The notes under the pieces are model-generated. The model was given only the letters and a program-made list of their open reading frames with translations, was not told where the DNA came from and did no database searches. From contig CM076270.1 in assembly GCA_038380795.1 (NCBI GenBank), forward strand, positions 16,651,001 to 16,715,000: DNA of 64,000 nt, read 5' to 3'. Source of the stretch: Pyrocephalus nanus. Taxonomy: Eukaryota; Chordata; Aves; Passeriformes; Tyrannidae. Below are positions 13,725 through 26,493 of this stretch, in pieces. Position 1 is the first letter of the stretch. Every line of letters begins with the position of its first letter. The translations under genes were made by a program, and so were the position numbers.

Positions 13725-13774
13725 TTTTTTTTTTTTTTTTTTTCTTTCTTTTTTTTTTTCTTTTTTCTTTTTTT
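13725..13774. repeat. 50-bp T-rich tract
   Basis: Nearly pure T with four scattered C bases. Read on the minus strand it is a poly-A tract, but no retroposed body is evident beside it. It lies inside a + frame that codes a run of phenylalanines (13639-13902), an artefact of the tract. Confidence 0.95.
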
Positions 13775-16700
13775 CCCCATGCACAATGGAAAAAAACAGA
13801 AAGGTCAAGTTTCTATCACTTGCACCATCCATAACAGGATATCCGGTAAACAATAAAAATGTGCCATTTGGGCTGGACCTGTTCTTGGGTTCAGCTTTGT
13901 GAAGAGGTTAGCACTATTGCACTGTACTCTGATATGGTACAAACAGGTTGCAGTCAAGGTTGATTCATCTTATGCTTTCCTATAGTTAAATATTCAGCTG
14001 TTGGCTCTTTTAAACCCAGGCCATTAGCTACATTTTCAAATTCCATTGTTCTTAGCAAGACAGGCTCCTTGGAGCATTCCATTGCATCTTTGGTCTGGAA
14101 ATTTTTGGTCCTGTGGCTTGTTTTCTGATGTTTTATTATCTGGTCAATTTATACAGGAAAACCAAAGAAAAGCCACAGGGTGAAATGGTTTCCTGCTATT
14201 AAATCATACATTTACAGCATTTTATTTCTCTGTTACTATATTTTTATTTATCTTCAATCAGCAGTTTGTTCTGCAGATGCATTTATTCATTGTCATGAAA
14301 GTCATTGTTCTCAGATCTATGTGCAAAGCCAAGTGTAAATGGTCTGCTTACTAACATCAAAAGAAAAAAATTAAGGTTATTGGATTTCTTGATATTGAAT
14401 TCTGTCTGCATATTCTTTCATGCCTCTGCTTCTCTTGCTGAGTGCTTGGAAAAGGAGTTGTTCCACCTGAGATCTTTTATAAATACTCTATGGTAAATTT
14501 TTCTTCTCATAAGGCAGGAAAAATCAGGAGACTTTGTTCATGTTTAGGTTGGTGTCAGCAAGGTTCAGTCCTTTCTGTAGATCTTACATCTTGTTGACTG
14601 CTTGGTGTCTGGAATTTTGGAATAGTCTGTAGCAAAAATGTGTCAAACTACCCAGAAGTATATTTTGCAGGTTTTAAGGAATGTACAAAATCCAGACTTT
14701 CAGTGCAATTCTGAAAAACCGTGACTGCTACTTAAGGCATTATCAGTCTGAAGGGCTGTCGTGTTTGCTTCAGCTCCGGCTGGGGGTGTGTCCCTGCCGT
14801 GTGACTGCTGCTTCCAGCCCCGGGGCTTGCATTGTCTCTGCCTTCCACCTGCAGCACCTGAGAGAAATGTAATTAGACATGGTCAGATCTTTGCCGAGGT
14901 TGTAGTAAAAGAGCCTTTTGACTTTACAGATTCCCAGTTCCATTCCCACACTAATGGCCCAGAAGCCACCCTGTCACTTGGACTGCAGGACATGGAGTTC
15001 TTGGGAAGATGGATCCAGCCTTTCAGACTGGCACAGAGAGGTGCAACGGGCTGGCAAGAGGTGACCAGTGTGTCAGGGGTGGGGGTGCAGAATGTGCTGC
15101 CTGGCAGCTGCATTGCAGCTCTGTGCAAAGTGGGGATGACTGACAACAGAAAACTGCTTAAAGCTGCTGGGCCTGATCTTCAGTGTGTTTTGTGGTAATT
15201 TTAGCAGGCTGGGGTTCTCCAGCCTATTGCTAAAAATATATGCACATTTTTCTAGTTTACTACATCAGTTATAAAGGGATTAGGCTTATACTCGTATTTT
15301 CTTATTAATTACCTGTCGACTGAGGCAGACAAGTTGGAAGATTGTGTACTTGTTTCCTCTCTCTTCGCTGCTGTAGCCCTGCATCAACTTGCAAGTTACC
15401 TTCTGTCAGTGACAGTCCATTGCCTGAGCCTGCAGCAGATTTTCAAATGTTGGTTTTTATTTTCCCACGAACGCTGCCTACCTCCTGTCTTTTGTATGTT
15501 GTACCTGGGATCCTTCTCTGGCCCTGTTCATGTGTGTTCTGAGAAGAAAACTGTCCAAGCAGAACATACATTTTGCAACAATTGTCCCCAGTAAAGTGCA
15601 AATTTGAGAACTTCAGTAAGAGAAAGTATTTTAAGATGTTTAAATTGAGATAAAATGGCCTGCAGTGATCTTACAATTGTGTAACTGTGAACAGTTTACA
15701 TCTAAAAGGAGCTAACGTTATTAGGGAAGACAAAAATAAAGTTGGGTTGTTTGTTTTTTTTTTAAATCTTCTATGTATGTGAGATTTCTGAAAGGACAGT
15801 CCTGTGAATACAGTTTGTATTATTCTCTGTTTTATTCAAGTGCACAGCTTTGAGTTGTGCTTCTGTTGTGGGCTTCTTAAGGAGGATAATTCAAGCTATG
15901 AGATAATTGAAGTATGAAAATTACCTTGGAGGAAACAGTGCTATGTGAGTGGAGTGCTCTTCCATGGTGATGACCTGGAATTCATTCAGAGGTTTTTTAT
16001 GGAATACAGGCTTAAATAACTTCAGAAGAACTTTTAGGAGAAAGCCATGAGGAGGCTGTAACATAAAAAGTGCTTTTATAATTGGGGAACTAAACTGCTA
16101 AAGGGGAATCAGAAAAGCAATAATATGGCCTTGCAGTTAAGATTTTGCATTGGGATTTCAGAGGCCGCACGATTTCATGTCCCAGGCTGGCAAAGCTGCA
16201 CCTCTGGTGAGTTGGGCAGCTCAGTGGCTCTGCTGTCATTGTTCCCCTGCTGGTACAGATGAGTGCAATTCTGACTTGATATGGAATGCGTGTGAAAGGG
16301 CAGAGATGGAAGTCTCTGAAAGCAGGTCTGAGATAAAGTGTATGTCTTTGTGGGGCCAATTAGTGTAAGGTGGCTTCTAACCCCTCAGTGGTACCGAGGC
16401 TGAGTCAACTCCCTGGTCTGGGTGGAAATAGTAATTGGAAGAAACTTCCTCTGACTTCCTCATGGGCCCCACAGCTTTCTTCCCCACACCCCAGTCTTCT
16501 GGAGTTCCTTAAAGACCTTTTTTGTTTTAAGCCCTTCTCTGAGGAGCAGGTCTAGTGAAATCTTTTCTCATGGCTTTGTTCTCATGCTCAAATCCTGCTT
16601 AATGAAAACTTTTTTTTTTGTCCTGAAATACAGACATTTAGTGCAGAGCAAAGGCTTGGCTGAGGCTGCAGATTTCCCTTCAGCAGGAATATCTGCCCTA

Positions 16701-17360
16701 TTGCTGCTTGTGTGCATGAGACTTGCAGGAACATCATCTCCTGGGGACCTTTCCTCTTCTGTCAAACTGATCTAGGTCTACTGGTTATATGATTAAGGTT
16801 TTGTGGTTAGATAAATGCAATAAATCTGGGTAGCAACTCTTTCTGTTTTTGTCAGGTTCTCTATTTTTGGTTGAAAGTAAAATTTCTGATTCAAGGGCTT
16901 AATGACAAATATAATTAACATTTTCATTAAGCATTTTTTTTATTTAAAAACCATAATATTCAAGAGCTTTGAGCTCTAACCATAAGATAGCTGTAGCTAT
17001 TGATGTTGGAAGACATTGTCTGTAATTGTTTCTTAAAACAGCCTAAAGAAACAGGGAACTTTAGAGATGATACTTTATCTGCTGATCTCCATTTTTGTGA
17101 CAAGAGGAAAGCAAACAGCCTATGTTCAATGAACTTGCTGAAACATTAAGGAGCTAAATCAACTTCTGTGTAGGTTCTTGAGAGGATACTAGAGAAAAAC
17201 TGGGATTCTGCTGAATGAAATATCTTCCAGAAAAGAGAAGGAAAAAGTTGGGCATAGCTCTCTGAGACTACATAGAGAAGGTCAGTCTTTGTGCTGGATC
17301 ATGGGAAAGGGAAGGTTTGGCTGAATAGTGTTTTATCAGAATTGGTTCTCTCAACCCAGC
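13775..17360. other. Non-coding stretch with a weak exon-like patch
   Basis: The longest frame is 145 codons on the + strand (14761-15198). Inside it, 14930-15060 is bounded by an acceptor-like tttgactttacag and a donor-like gtgacc, but the translation matches nothing I know. A second splice-bounded segment of 47 bases lies near 16160-16206. T10 runs occur near 15754 and 16610. Confidence 0.5.
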
Positions 17361-17555
17361 TATAAATCAAGGCTTGAATTGTGTGCTGGTGAGTATAAGA
17401 TACTGAGATATAAATCAAGGCTTGAACACTGTACCTGTGAGTATAAAACACTTGATGTTGTACAAGTCAAGGCTCAAAACCTGCCTGTATGAAAAGTTTG
17501 GGGAGATAAATGGTGGCACTTGAACACTGGCTGTTTGGAATATAAAACAGGGCTA
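17361..17555. repeat. Degenerate minisatellite, four units of about 48 bp
   Basis: Units begin near 17361, 17409, 17461 and 17505. The first two share tataaatcaaggcttgaa and are spaced 48 bp apart. The third keeps a diverged form (tacaagtcaaggctcaaa) and the fourth retains cttgaacactg and tataaaac. Each unit carries a gagtataa or tataaaac motif near its end. Spacings of 48, 52 and about 44 bp and growing divergence along the array indicate an old tandem duplication that is no longer homogenised. Confidence 0.8.
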
Positions 17556-20034
17556 TGTGTCTCATTTTGACATTAGTTCTTGAACACATGTGTACATCAC
17601 AATTGCCAATTCAAAAAAATACTCCAGTCCCACACCTGCTGAGATGGCAAGCACTTCAAAAGTTATTTCCTGCATGCAGTCTTCTTAAAAATTAATTTCT
17701 TGGTGTCTACTGTACTTTACCTGAAAGAAGGAAATCTTCTTCTGATAGCAGGAGCTTGTGTATTTTGGTATCAAATATAATGAGAATTTCTTACATCATT
17801 TAAATGTATGTTTTATTGAAAGAAGGTGGCTGCTTTTCACCTGCTTACAAGGTGGCACGTTTTCAGCTGGGGAATATGTTGTCCTAAGCTTTCTAGACAA
17901 TCTGTTTTGAAGAGGGATTGTGACTTGGTTGCCAAGCAATTTCCTTTGGCTAACAGTTCTTTTACCTTGTGGTTCTGTGGGAGGCATTGTTTGCCTACTC
18001 TGCTGGGGAATACTTATCAGGGATTTTAGCTTTGGCTCCCCCCCCATTCATACCGGTTAAATCAACTGCTTGTAAGGACCCCACATCAAATTAATACAGG
18101 ATGGAAAGTTCTGGGTGGAATCTGACGGACGTTTAGGGTGATGGATGAAATGTAAACATCCCTTAATTGCTGTGAGCCTCATTCAGGGCTTGGTGATCCA
18201 GGCAGTGTTGCAGTTGTCAGTCTCCTTGAGGTGCTGGGGAGTCAATAAAGGAAGCATTGAAATTTATCTGCTTTTAATTCATTACTTCATTTTCTGTAAA
18301 TGGCCCTGATCTGTGATGTAAGGCTCATGTGATCTCTCAGTGATTTAGTAAAAATGTTATGGAAGAGATGAAATACCTATATTGGCAGCCTTCCTGAACA
18401 TTCTATGTTAGTTATTAAAACTGTTTTTATTTCCATATTGTTGAAAGTCATGGCAAAGTTTTATTACTTCCCTCCCCTCAACATCTTGTTAGCAAGCCAG
18501 AAATTTGCCATCTTTCTAGTTTCCCAGGTTTCTGATAGAAGAGTGAGATTTACTGTGCTGTGCCATCTGTGCGAGGCAGGAGACATTAACTTGTTTGGCT
18601 GTAATACCTTGACTTCAAGTTGAATTACAGTTCAAATTTCAGTGTTGCAGAGATGCATTGCAGCCTGTGCTTGAGAGAGTTGTGGCTTAAACAAGGTATA
18701 TGAGAATAAGGCAAATAACTCAGGGTGAGTGCTCTTTATTTAGGTGCAGAACCCCTTTGAAGCAGAGGACATTGTCACAGTACAAAAGTCTGGAAAGCCC
18801 CAGGGAATTATTAAGTAGCAATGTGGAAACGGGACCTCTCCATCCATGCATGATCTCATTTCCAACTTCCCAGGCTTCTCAGAAGCATAAGTAGTTTTCT
18901 CAAGAAGAAAACTTTAATCTTTCCTAGAAGTGCAGATGGAAATTAAAGGGTAATTGGCAACAAAATAGAATAGTAGTATACTTTTTAGGTTCATTAATGC
19001 AGTATTCCTGTGTATTTGAAGATTTTTGTGCTGACTGTGGCTCAATTTATGGATGGAAACAAGTGTATCTCTTCTGTTCTCTAAACTGTGTAACCAATAT
19101 TAGCACTCTTCATTCTGGAAGATGTTGATTATCTAATTTCTAATGGTGGAGAATGGTTGAAATGACCCTGAGGATCATCCTTTCCTGATAGACCAGGTGA
19201 ATATTCTCTCCTTCAAAGAACTCCTTAGTGGAAGTGAATGAGAACCCCCCCTGCACTGCCTGTAGTTTAATCTCCTGTTTAGCACAGTAGCAGAAAATCC
19301 CAAATTCAATTTCTCCTGATTCTGAACACAGGAGGTGGGGGGGTTTTGACTGCCCACTGCAGAACTTGAGTGGCAGATAGTTTGTGTTCTCTGCACAGCA
19401 AACCATTGCCCAGTGATCCAGAGGAAGCCAAGCGGTCTCACCTCCCCAGGTTAGCCAAGTGCTGAGGTAGGGAGAGGTCATGTATTGAAAGGGCTGGAGC
19501 TGGGTTTAGATCCTGTGGGACCAAAGTCAAGGAGAACTAGGATGGAACACTAAGAGTCTTATCTATCAATAGTTTGCTCAGTTAAGGGGGGAAAAAAGAA
19601 ACTGATCATGTAATTAAGGACTAACTTGCCTACAACTAGACCAAGGATGATTTGTAGCTGTAACTCAGTTTGGGTCTTTGCTGACTTCTGAATTACTGGC
19701 TCTAAGTAGTAGTGTAGATTTAATGCTCTCCAGATACATTTTTCAGGAACCTATTTGCATGTCTCTAAATTTTACAACTTTTTGCTATTTCATAGCTCAG
19801 TTTGATTCCCCCCCTTTGTTCTTTCCTTTGTTCCTGTTTAATCTCATTGGCGACCCCGGGCTGAGCAAGTAAATGACACATCTTAATCAATTTCCTACTT
19901 TGTATCATAAATGTGATCAAAATTCCTCCTTTTCAGAAAATCTCTTTAGTTAAGAGTATTTATTTTTATAATTGCTACATGGAACCTCTCATAGCAGTTA
20001 TAACTTTTAACCCTTTCTTGTTGCTTGGTTCCAG
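17556..20034. other. Non-coding stretch
   Basis: The longest frame is 113 codons on the minus strand (19140-19481), with no motif I recognise. The rest is stop-dense, with CCCCCC-type short runs and no transposon signature. Confidence 0.55.
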
Positions 20035-20091
20035 CTCATGGATATCGAAACTCTTCTGTTGACAGAAGGGTTCTCAGATGATCTGAGCTGA
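20035..20091 (+). CDS. Candidate short terminal exon, unknown gene
   Basis: A strong pyrimidine-rich acceptor (ctttcttgttgcttggttccag) ends at 20034. The frame in phase with the first exon base reads LMDIETLLLTEGFSDDLS and stops at 20089-20091. The acidic, leucine-containing sequence is coding-like, but at 18 residues it is easily a chance occurrence. No upstream partner exon was identified and no AATAAA is close downstream. Confidence 0.12.
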   Translation, partial: LMDIETLLLTEGFSDDLS

Positions 20092-21460
20092 ATACAAAGC
20101 AGGAGAAAAATGCACATGCAGATTCTTCCTTGCTGTAAAGCTGCCAAGCTTGTGTCATCTGTGCAGAGTCATTTGAATATTGAAAGGTACCTGAAGAGCG
20201 TGGCAGCAGCTCTGCTACCTTTTTTCCTTCTTCTTTGCTTGCACTTATGTGGTTAATATTAGGGATATGATCAAGTTCCTGGGCATCCTGATCACTCAGG
20301 CTCTGAAAGCTGTTAGGTATTGTACTGAAGTGAAAAAACAACGTTTTCATACCAGCTGAAATAAATACAGTATTTCTGCAACTGTGTTTACACAAGGATT
20401 TGTGCTGAACTCCATTATCGCAGTTTGAGAAGCATCCTAGCAAATTTAGGAGTCATCCAGGAAGGCTGGGATAATTGTATTTGCTGTAAGTAATGGAAAA
20501 TCACCAACCAAAAAATAGCCCCACAACTCACAGATGGCAGTAGAAACAGCAGTTGCAGCTGAAACTTGAAAAATTCAGAGCCTGAAATACCTGTATGGAC
20601 CATCCATCACATGGGCACCCATTCAAATGCGTTGTTTGTGAAGGATCTAATACACGAGGTGCCTGGCTCAGTTAATGACAGGACTGTGGATAGCAACCTG
20701 CTCAGTTCTTCCTGGGTGTGTGATGTGTCCTCTGCTGTGAAAACTGCAGTGGCAGCTCAGAGCTGGGTGTGGGAATGTTACCCTGGAACACGGTGAACTC
20801 TCTGGACTTCCTTTTCCTCAGCAGGAGGAAGCATCTTTCAAAGATCCATCGAACTCAAAGGCAATTAATCACCAAAATAGTGGTTTAGATGATTTTAAGT
20901 GGAGTTCTAAGAAAAGAGCTCACCTAAGGGCTGAGTAAATGAATATTCATTCCTTGGAGGGAGGATGGAAGGGAAGGCTCTTTGAGGTTAAAGAGATCAG
21001 TGGGCAGATTTTGGTTAGAATATCAACCTGCAGATCCTAGACTTTTTATTTTGAACATCATAGAGCAGAAAACAATGAACTTCTTCATAAGAGGAGGGAA
21101 ACAGTCTCAGTTTAATGACACAGTTGCTCTTGTTAGAGAAAGATTGCTCATAGGAGTGCTGGCACTCCTGCACTCTTCCCAGAGAGGCACAGCTTTAGGA
21201 GCAGTGGTGTGTCAGCTGCTGTCACAAATCTCTGTAAGACAGGCTCTGAAGGAAGGAGCACAGAACACTGCTTGTTCTTGGGTTGCTCAGAGATGGTATT
21301 GTTATGGTGTTTTTTGAGGATGCAGTTAATCACACCACCCTGATCTACCTCGTTCTGTGCATTGTGAAACAATAATCGTCTGCTGCTGAAGCATTGTAAA
21401 AGCAGAGGGTTTTTTTTTCTTATTCACTGCAAGTAAAGGGATTGTTGCTCTTCTTTTCAG
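20092..21460. other. Non-coding stretch, one + frame with coding flavour
   Basis: A + frame of 111 codons (20982-21317) reads smoothly from about residue 32 and contains LVRERLLIGVLALL. It crosses a donor-like gtaaga after CAAATCTCT (near 21233), about 225 bases before the acceptor of the next entry. Both edges would be phase 0. No acceptor was found for its 5' side, so I leave it as a note and not a gene. Confidence 0.3.
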
Positions 21461-21556
21461 TCCTGCAAGTTTCTGCCTCAGGTTCAAGCTCAGGATTTTG
21501 AGCAATTACACGAACAAATTTCGACCCTACTGCAAAGTGGGTTCATTTCCTTGTAG
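21461..21556 (+). CDS. Candidate terminal coding exon, unknown gene
   Basis: A very strong acceptor (attgttgctcttcttttcag) ends at 21460. The frame starting at the first exon base encodes 31 residues, starting SCKFLPQVQAQDFEQLHEQI, then a TAG stop at 21554-21556. Spacing of hydrophobic residues (F, V, F, L, I, L) suits an amphipathic helix. No other signal confirms it: there is no canonical AATAAA in the next hundred or so bases, and no partner exon is established. I do not recognise the family. Alternatives are a cryptic splice site or a non-coding exon. Confidence 0.22.
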   Translation, partial: SCKFLPQVQAQDFEQLHEQISTLLQSGFISL

Positions 21557-22616
21557 CAAATTTTAGTCCTCACCTAGATTTTCTTCCTGAAGAAGGCTGA
21601 TGACCTGCTGACATCCTTATGCTTTTTTTCCTTGTTATGGGTTTTTATTTTCCCTGTGGAATGCCAGCAGAGAATTAGCTAGCACTCACACACACACAAA
21701 TTACAACTGTTGCTAAGTATCTATGCAGGTTCAATGGTTTTCCCATTTGAATTTTTGAATTAACTTTCTTCCCTACTTCCCCCAGGCTTTTACAGTGTCT
21801 AAATTTGAGTCAGCTTGCTAAGAATCCATGCTAATGCCATCCTGTATTCATGGACTCAAGTGTATTTGTGCAGTATAGGTTAATTCAGATTAGCCTAACT
21901 GTTCCAGCCATTGGTGTTCACAACCAGGAAAATCTCTCAGCTACCACAGTGTGGTTCTATTAGTGCAGCTACTGAAGCATGAAATAACCCCCTCAGCCCT
22001 CGCTGAAAATGAAGCTGCAAGAAAGACCTCAAAATCAGAGTTTTTGTTTTCAGTGTAGCTTTACCCAATACGCAAAGGCATCGCTGGCTTTATCTACCTC
22101 ATCCCTCCTGTGTGGTTATTGATCTGTGAGTTCTGTGACTGCCACACCCCTGATAATGCTGCCTAAACACGTGGGGGAAAGGAAGGTAGAATTTTACTTG
22201 TAAATCATTCTAACATTTGAAGAATTATGCACCTTATGGTGAATTTAATTCCTCAATCTGCATCATATTTTATTTGGAGTCTTTAAGTGCCCTTCCTCCA
22301 ATTACAAATGCTCAGTTCAGATTCATTGTAAGGGCTTGCCTTACAATCATTTGGTCCTCAATATTTTTTTAACTAAATGACTCTTCTAACACACTGTCCA
22401 TGATCACTTGTGGTCAGAGAATGAGTGAGCTGAATCTTCCATGGAAGTGTGGGAGTATTTGACATTTCCCATTGGAGGGGATTAACTATCTCCTGTTGTT
22501 TTAGCTGGTGGAAATGTGTCAAGGTTCTCTCTGTTTGGTGGGTATGTACATTATCTGTCTTAGCTACAACAGGATTACTGCTGCATCTTTTAGCATGCAG
22601 TTGGAGTTGGCTAGGG

Positions 22617-22618
<2 letters not shown>
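21557..22618. other. Non-coding stretch
   Basis: It holds a short CA run near 21687 and frequent stops. A minus frame of 135 codons ending at 22373 is kept open partly by the neighbouring T34 run, which reads as polylysine, so I do not treat it as a gene. Confidence 0.6.

Positions 22619-22652
<34 letters not shown>
22619..22652. repeat. T34 homopolymer
   Basis: An uninterrupted run of 34 T, the longest pure homopolymer in the window. No target-site duplication or retroposed body was seen on either side. Its length suggests recent slippage or an assembly-sensitive site. Confidence 0.97.
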
Positions 22653-22653
<1 letters not shown>

Positions 22654-22959
22654 GAGCAGTACTGGGAGACATCCCATGAGGAAACAGTAACACACGATGA
22701 GGAACAACAACTGAAGATAATGCCATGGTTCCATGTGACAGCCCCTCAAGAGGAGGCACAAGAGGGACAGCAGAGTGCATTTAAGGCCTGTTTTATCTAG
22801 TCTTATGTGGAGATGTGAACTAGTTATTCTCCTGAGCTGTGTGCAGCAGCAGGATGCCTCCAGAGCACTGGGAGCCTGCTCTTGACCTCTGATAAGACAT
22901 CTCGTGCCTCTCTTGGGCAGTGGAGCTGCTCTTTCTTTTATTTTTCACTTTCTTTCTAG

Positions 22960-23005
22960 CATAGTTTGCCTCCTTGGGAAGATTCATGCAGCCTTTGTAG
23001 CACAG
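22960..23005 (+). other. Candidate 46-base microexon (splice-bounded)
   Basis: A very pyrimidine-rich acceptor (ttttcactttctttctag) ends at 22959 and a donor-like gtacga follows CACAG at 23005. The segment is open in phase with its first base (HSLPPWEDSCSLCST). It is too short to judge; it is listed because its acceptor is among the best in the window. Confidence 0.12.
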
Positions 23006-26000
23006 GTACGAGCTCTAACCTGGACAAAGCTTATCCAACTGCTCTGTGCAGGGACAGGATCTTCTGGGTAAGAAGCTTTTTTTAGAATTTTGAGCTGGAA
23101 TGACACAAAATGAATATTCTGCAGCTTTTATCATCTGTCCTGTTAACTCTACTGAAAGTGCACACTGTGTTAAATAAGAGGAATCAGCTCCTTTCCTACC
23201 TCTCCTTCTCCTCAGCTGGAAATGGACTGATTGCCCAAACTCAGCAAAGGAAATTCCCATGCAGTGCATGGCGAGTTTTGCCTCTGTGTGCAGTGCTGTG
23301 CCTGCAATAAAGACCGAGCCACGTGCACCACGTGTTCCAAAGGCAGCATTTTCTCTCTGGGGACTTGTCCTTTGTAGTTTATGAAATCAACCTTTGTGTA
23401 AGTGTGAAAAAAGCTACAGGAGATTTTTGTTCCTATGGGAAATCAAGTTTCTTTTCCAGTACTGGAAGGTAGAAAACCAGCAAAACCCAGGTTAGATGGA
23501 ATAATAAAGCTGGTTTTGAGTAAAACAATGCAAATAGTACAAAATTTCAACTAAAAAAAAGGAGTTGCTGCCTGTAGAGACTGCTGAGGCAAGTGGAAAC
23601 TGGCCATCTGAGATGAACATTTGAATGCTTTTGTTAACACAGCCTGACCTGTAAGGAGGAGAAATGAAGTTGCATGCATTGAGTATAAATATTTTTATTC
23701 AGAACTCCATGGAATCTACTTTGCATCTTCATAGAAGTCAGTCTGTCAAGCAATGTCAGGCCTCTCTGTGAGGGCAGGCAGGGGCAAAGCTCAGTTACCT
23801 GGACTGAACTGTCCATCTCTGGGGGTACTTGGAACCTGGGACAGGCAGGTGGAAATCTCACAGCTCCCAGAGAATGAAGAAAAGCAGCACACCCCAAGAG
23901 TAGACTGCAGAGTCTAAAGGATGAAATCAGGAGGAGGTAGGAGTAGGGAAAGTAGTGGCTGTGAAATGATACAGTGTTGAGGCTCAGGAAGAATTAAGGA
24001 CTATAAGACAGCACAGTTGGGGAAATCTTCTCCATTTCTACCTGCCCTGCCCCGGCATCCTCCAAGGGTTGTGATATGGGTGGATTTAAGCAGTGGAACA
24101 GCTGCTGCTCCCTTTCCTACTCTTATCTTTTTTCAAGCTTAGTATTGATGTCTCAAGCTGTTTTTTGTGGTGCTGTGACACTGCAGTGCTCTAAAATGTC
24201 TTGAAATTGTCACTTTCTCCTGCAAGGGGGAGAGAGATAAGTGCTATACTAAAGTTCAGTAGACTGTGATACTTCTGGAAGTATCTTTAACATCTCTACT
24301 TGTTTTCCTCACAGTTTATGCCTAAATTGTTGTGGGGGGTACTCATCATGCCTGCCTTGTTTTTCTGTTTGTTGTACTGCATCACTGCAAGGTGAGACAG
24401 AAAACAAATAGCAGTCTGATGTCTGATTTTTCTTTCTTTAATGTTAGAAGTAAGGATTTAACCTAAACTACTCAAATGAAGGCTTTTTGCCCTTTAATTC
24501 TTCACCTTGATGTCTTGGAGTCAGCAACGATCACATAATAAAGTAAATTGAGAGAAAACGAGAAGATCCAATTGATTTCTCACTTGTAGTGCTAAATCCA
24601 GCTTGCATTTAATTATTCCTCTGATAATAAAACAGCCACTATTGTTTTTCTTGTAATGTTCCTTGAGTGCAGTTGGCTGTATCAAGATGTTTCAGGCAAA
24701 ATCCAGTCTACAGTACTTCCTGTACCTTGGAGTTGACTGATCACTGGGGCATTTGAGCTACTGTGTGGCAAAGGGAGCTGATAAGCTGATTACTGAGAGT
24801 GCAGAAAATTAATGTTTTTAAGTTCTGAGCAGAGAGATAAGGGCTTCCTGAAGATACACTGACATGTGATGTTCTTTCTTGACCTTATCCAGTTGTTGGT
24901 GAAACTGCCCCTTCTGTGCTGAACCGTGATGTCGTCCCGTTCTGCTGGCAAAGATTGGAGCTGTTGACTTGGTGGGTTTTTTTCCAAGTATTCTGTAACA
25001 TGTAGCTGTTACTGCCACTGAAAATTCAGCAGCTGGTTGATTGGCCTTTAGCAGTGTCTTAATTATCCCTAGCAAGAGACATCTTTGCTTTAACAATGTC
25101 CATGTAAACACTGTATTAGTTCGTAGCCTTTAAGGTCTGTGTAAGCTGCTGTACCAGGAGGTCCCAGACAAATGGTATTTGTTGCAGTTCTGGAAGTCTT
25201 AGTTAACACTAATACAGCAGTTTTGGGAAGGTTTGGTGGTTGTTTGGAAGAACTTCCAATCAAAATGCAGAGGAGAGGGAAGGAGGGAAACAATGCACTC
25301 AGGGTTGCAGAGCTTTATGACAAGTGCTTCCTTCTAGACTAGCTCTGGTCCTTTCCTTTCATGTTCTCAGAAGATTTCTGAAATGCTTATTAGGAGAAGA
25401 CATTGTTATGATCCAAACTGGGATAATCCAGAATGTTTTGTAGGTGTCCAAAGTTAGCCACTGGTCAAATGATATTAAGATGGTGAATTAACAGACAGAA
25501 CCTATGGACAAGTTGATTGATGAAAGAAAATTAGTAAGAGGACCAAGGCAAAATTTCCTGGAATTATATAAATTCTTTCAACACAACCAAACCACCACTT
25601 CCATCCCCTGCCAATGAAAAGATGACTGCAGAGCAATCCTACCTTATAGTGATCATTATGGTTCTGATAACTGATGCTTTAAGATCTATCACAATTTGAA
25701 TTTCATTCAACTTTAGTATCCACCTGAAAGCCAGTGTAATGGCAATCTCAATTCCCTCTCAAAAGCTGCTCTAGAGAAGTGATTTTTCAAATCAGTGTCA
25801 TTAGTAGCTGTTTTCAGGTACTTGAGAGTAAATAAACACTCAAGGGGCAAAGGGAACATTCAGGACCACCGAAAATAAATTTTTATGTAACTGCTGACTG
25901 GATTCTTTCCATGAGCCACGCAGCCTAAGTTGATTGGAAGGAGGTGAGCAAAGCTGCAGCCTATTTCTGGACAGGGATGGTGGAAAGAACTAGCTCTGCC

Positions 26001-26338
26001 TCACTGCTGACAGCTGACAGCCTGCACATCGGCCTGAAAGCAGAATTGCAGCATGTCTGCTCTCTAAACATGGGAGTGATTGGATGGTGATATTTTGAAA
26101 GCTCCACAGCTCAGATATGAAATAGGAAAGCCCCATAGGATGGGTTATAAACTAAAGCAGGTTCCTTGTCACACTCAGTCTCGGTTCCCACTGAACTTAC
26201 CCTGAGCGTGCAGTTCATTCACGGTGCAGTGCTCTTTGTGCCTTATTTCACTGTCCTCTGAGGGACATAGAACTTGTAAAATTGTTGGCATTAGTTTGGC
26301 CTAAGAAACTTGCATTTGTTCACATGAAACCTTCTCAC
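23006..26338. other. Non-coding stretch
   Basis: No frame exceeds 97 codons and none shows a recognisable motif. Two AATAAA signals lie near 23308 and 23502 on the + strand with no coding frame just upstream. No transposon was recognised. Confidence 0.6.
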
Positions 26339-26389
26339 CTGGTTGGGCTGATGACATGAACACTTTACTGGCTGATGCTTATCCCTGTT
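26339..26389 (-). other. Candidate 51-base microexon (splice-bounded)
   Basis: On the minus strand an acceptor (gtcttcctgctgtgtag) and a donor (CAG then gtgaga) bound exactly 51 bases, open in phase 0 as NRDKHQPVKCSCHQPNQ. Its strand conflicts with the sense direction suggested by the homopolymer bias. Segments of this size are common by chance. Confidence 0.12.
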
Positions 26390-26468
26390 CTACACAGCAG
26401 GAAGACATTTCTCTGCACAACCTTTGCATCAGGTGGGACAATGCACTTTCCACAGGAAAGCAGCCATG

Positions 26469-26493
26469 CTAAAAAGCACCTTTTGCTTTTTAG
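26469..26493. repeat. Perfect hairpin: 10-bp stem, 5-base loop
   Basis: ctaaaaagca (26469-26478) pairs fully with tgctttttag (26484-26493) across the loop ccttt. The stem is AT-rich and not followed by a T run on the + strand. It is too short to be a microRNA precursor on its own. Confidence 0.85.

Noticed and set aside
22373..22780. 135-codon minus frame
   Set aside because: Held open by the T34 run, which reads as polylysine.
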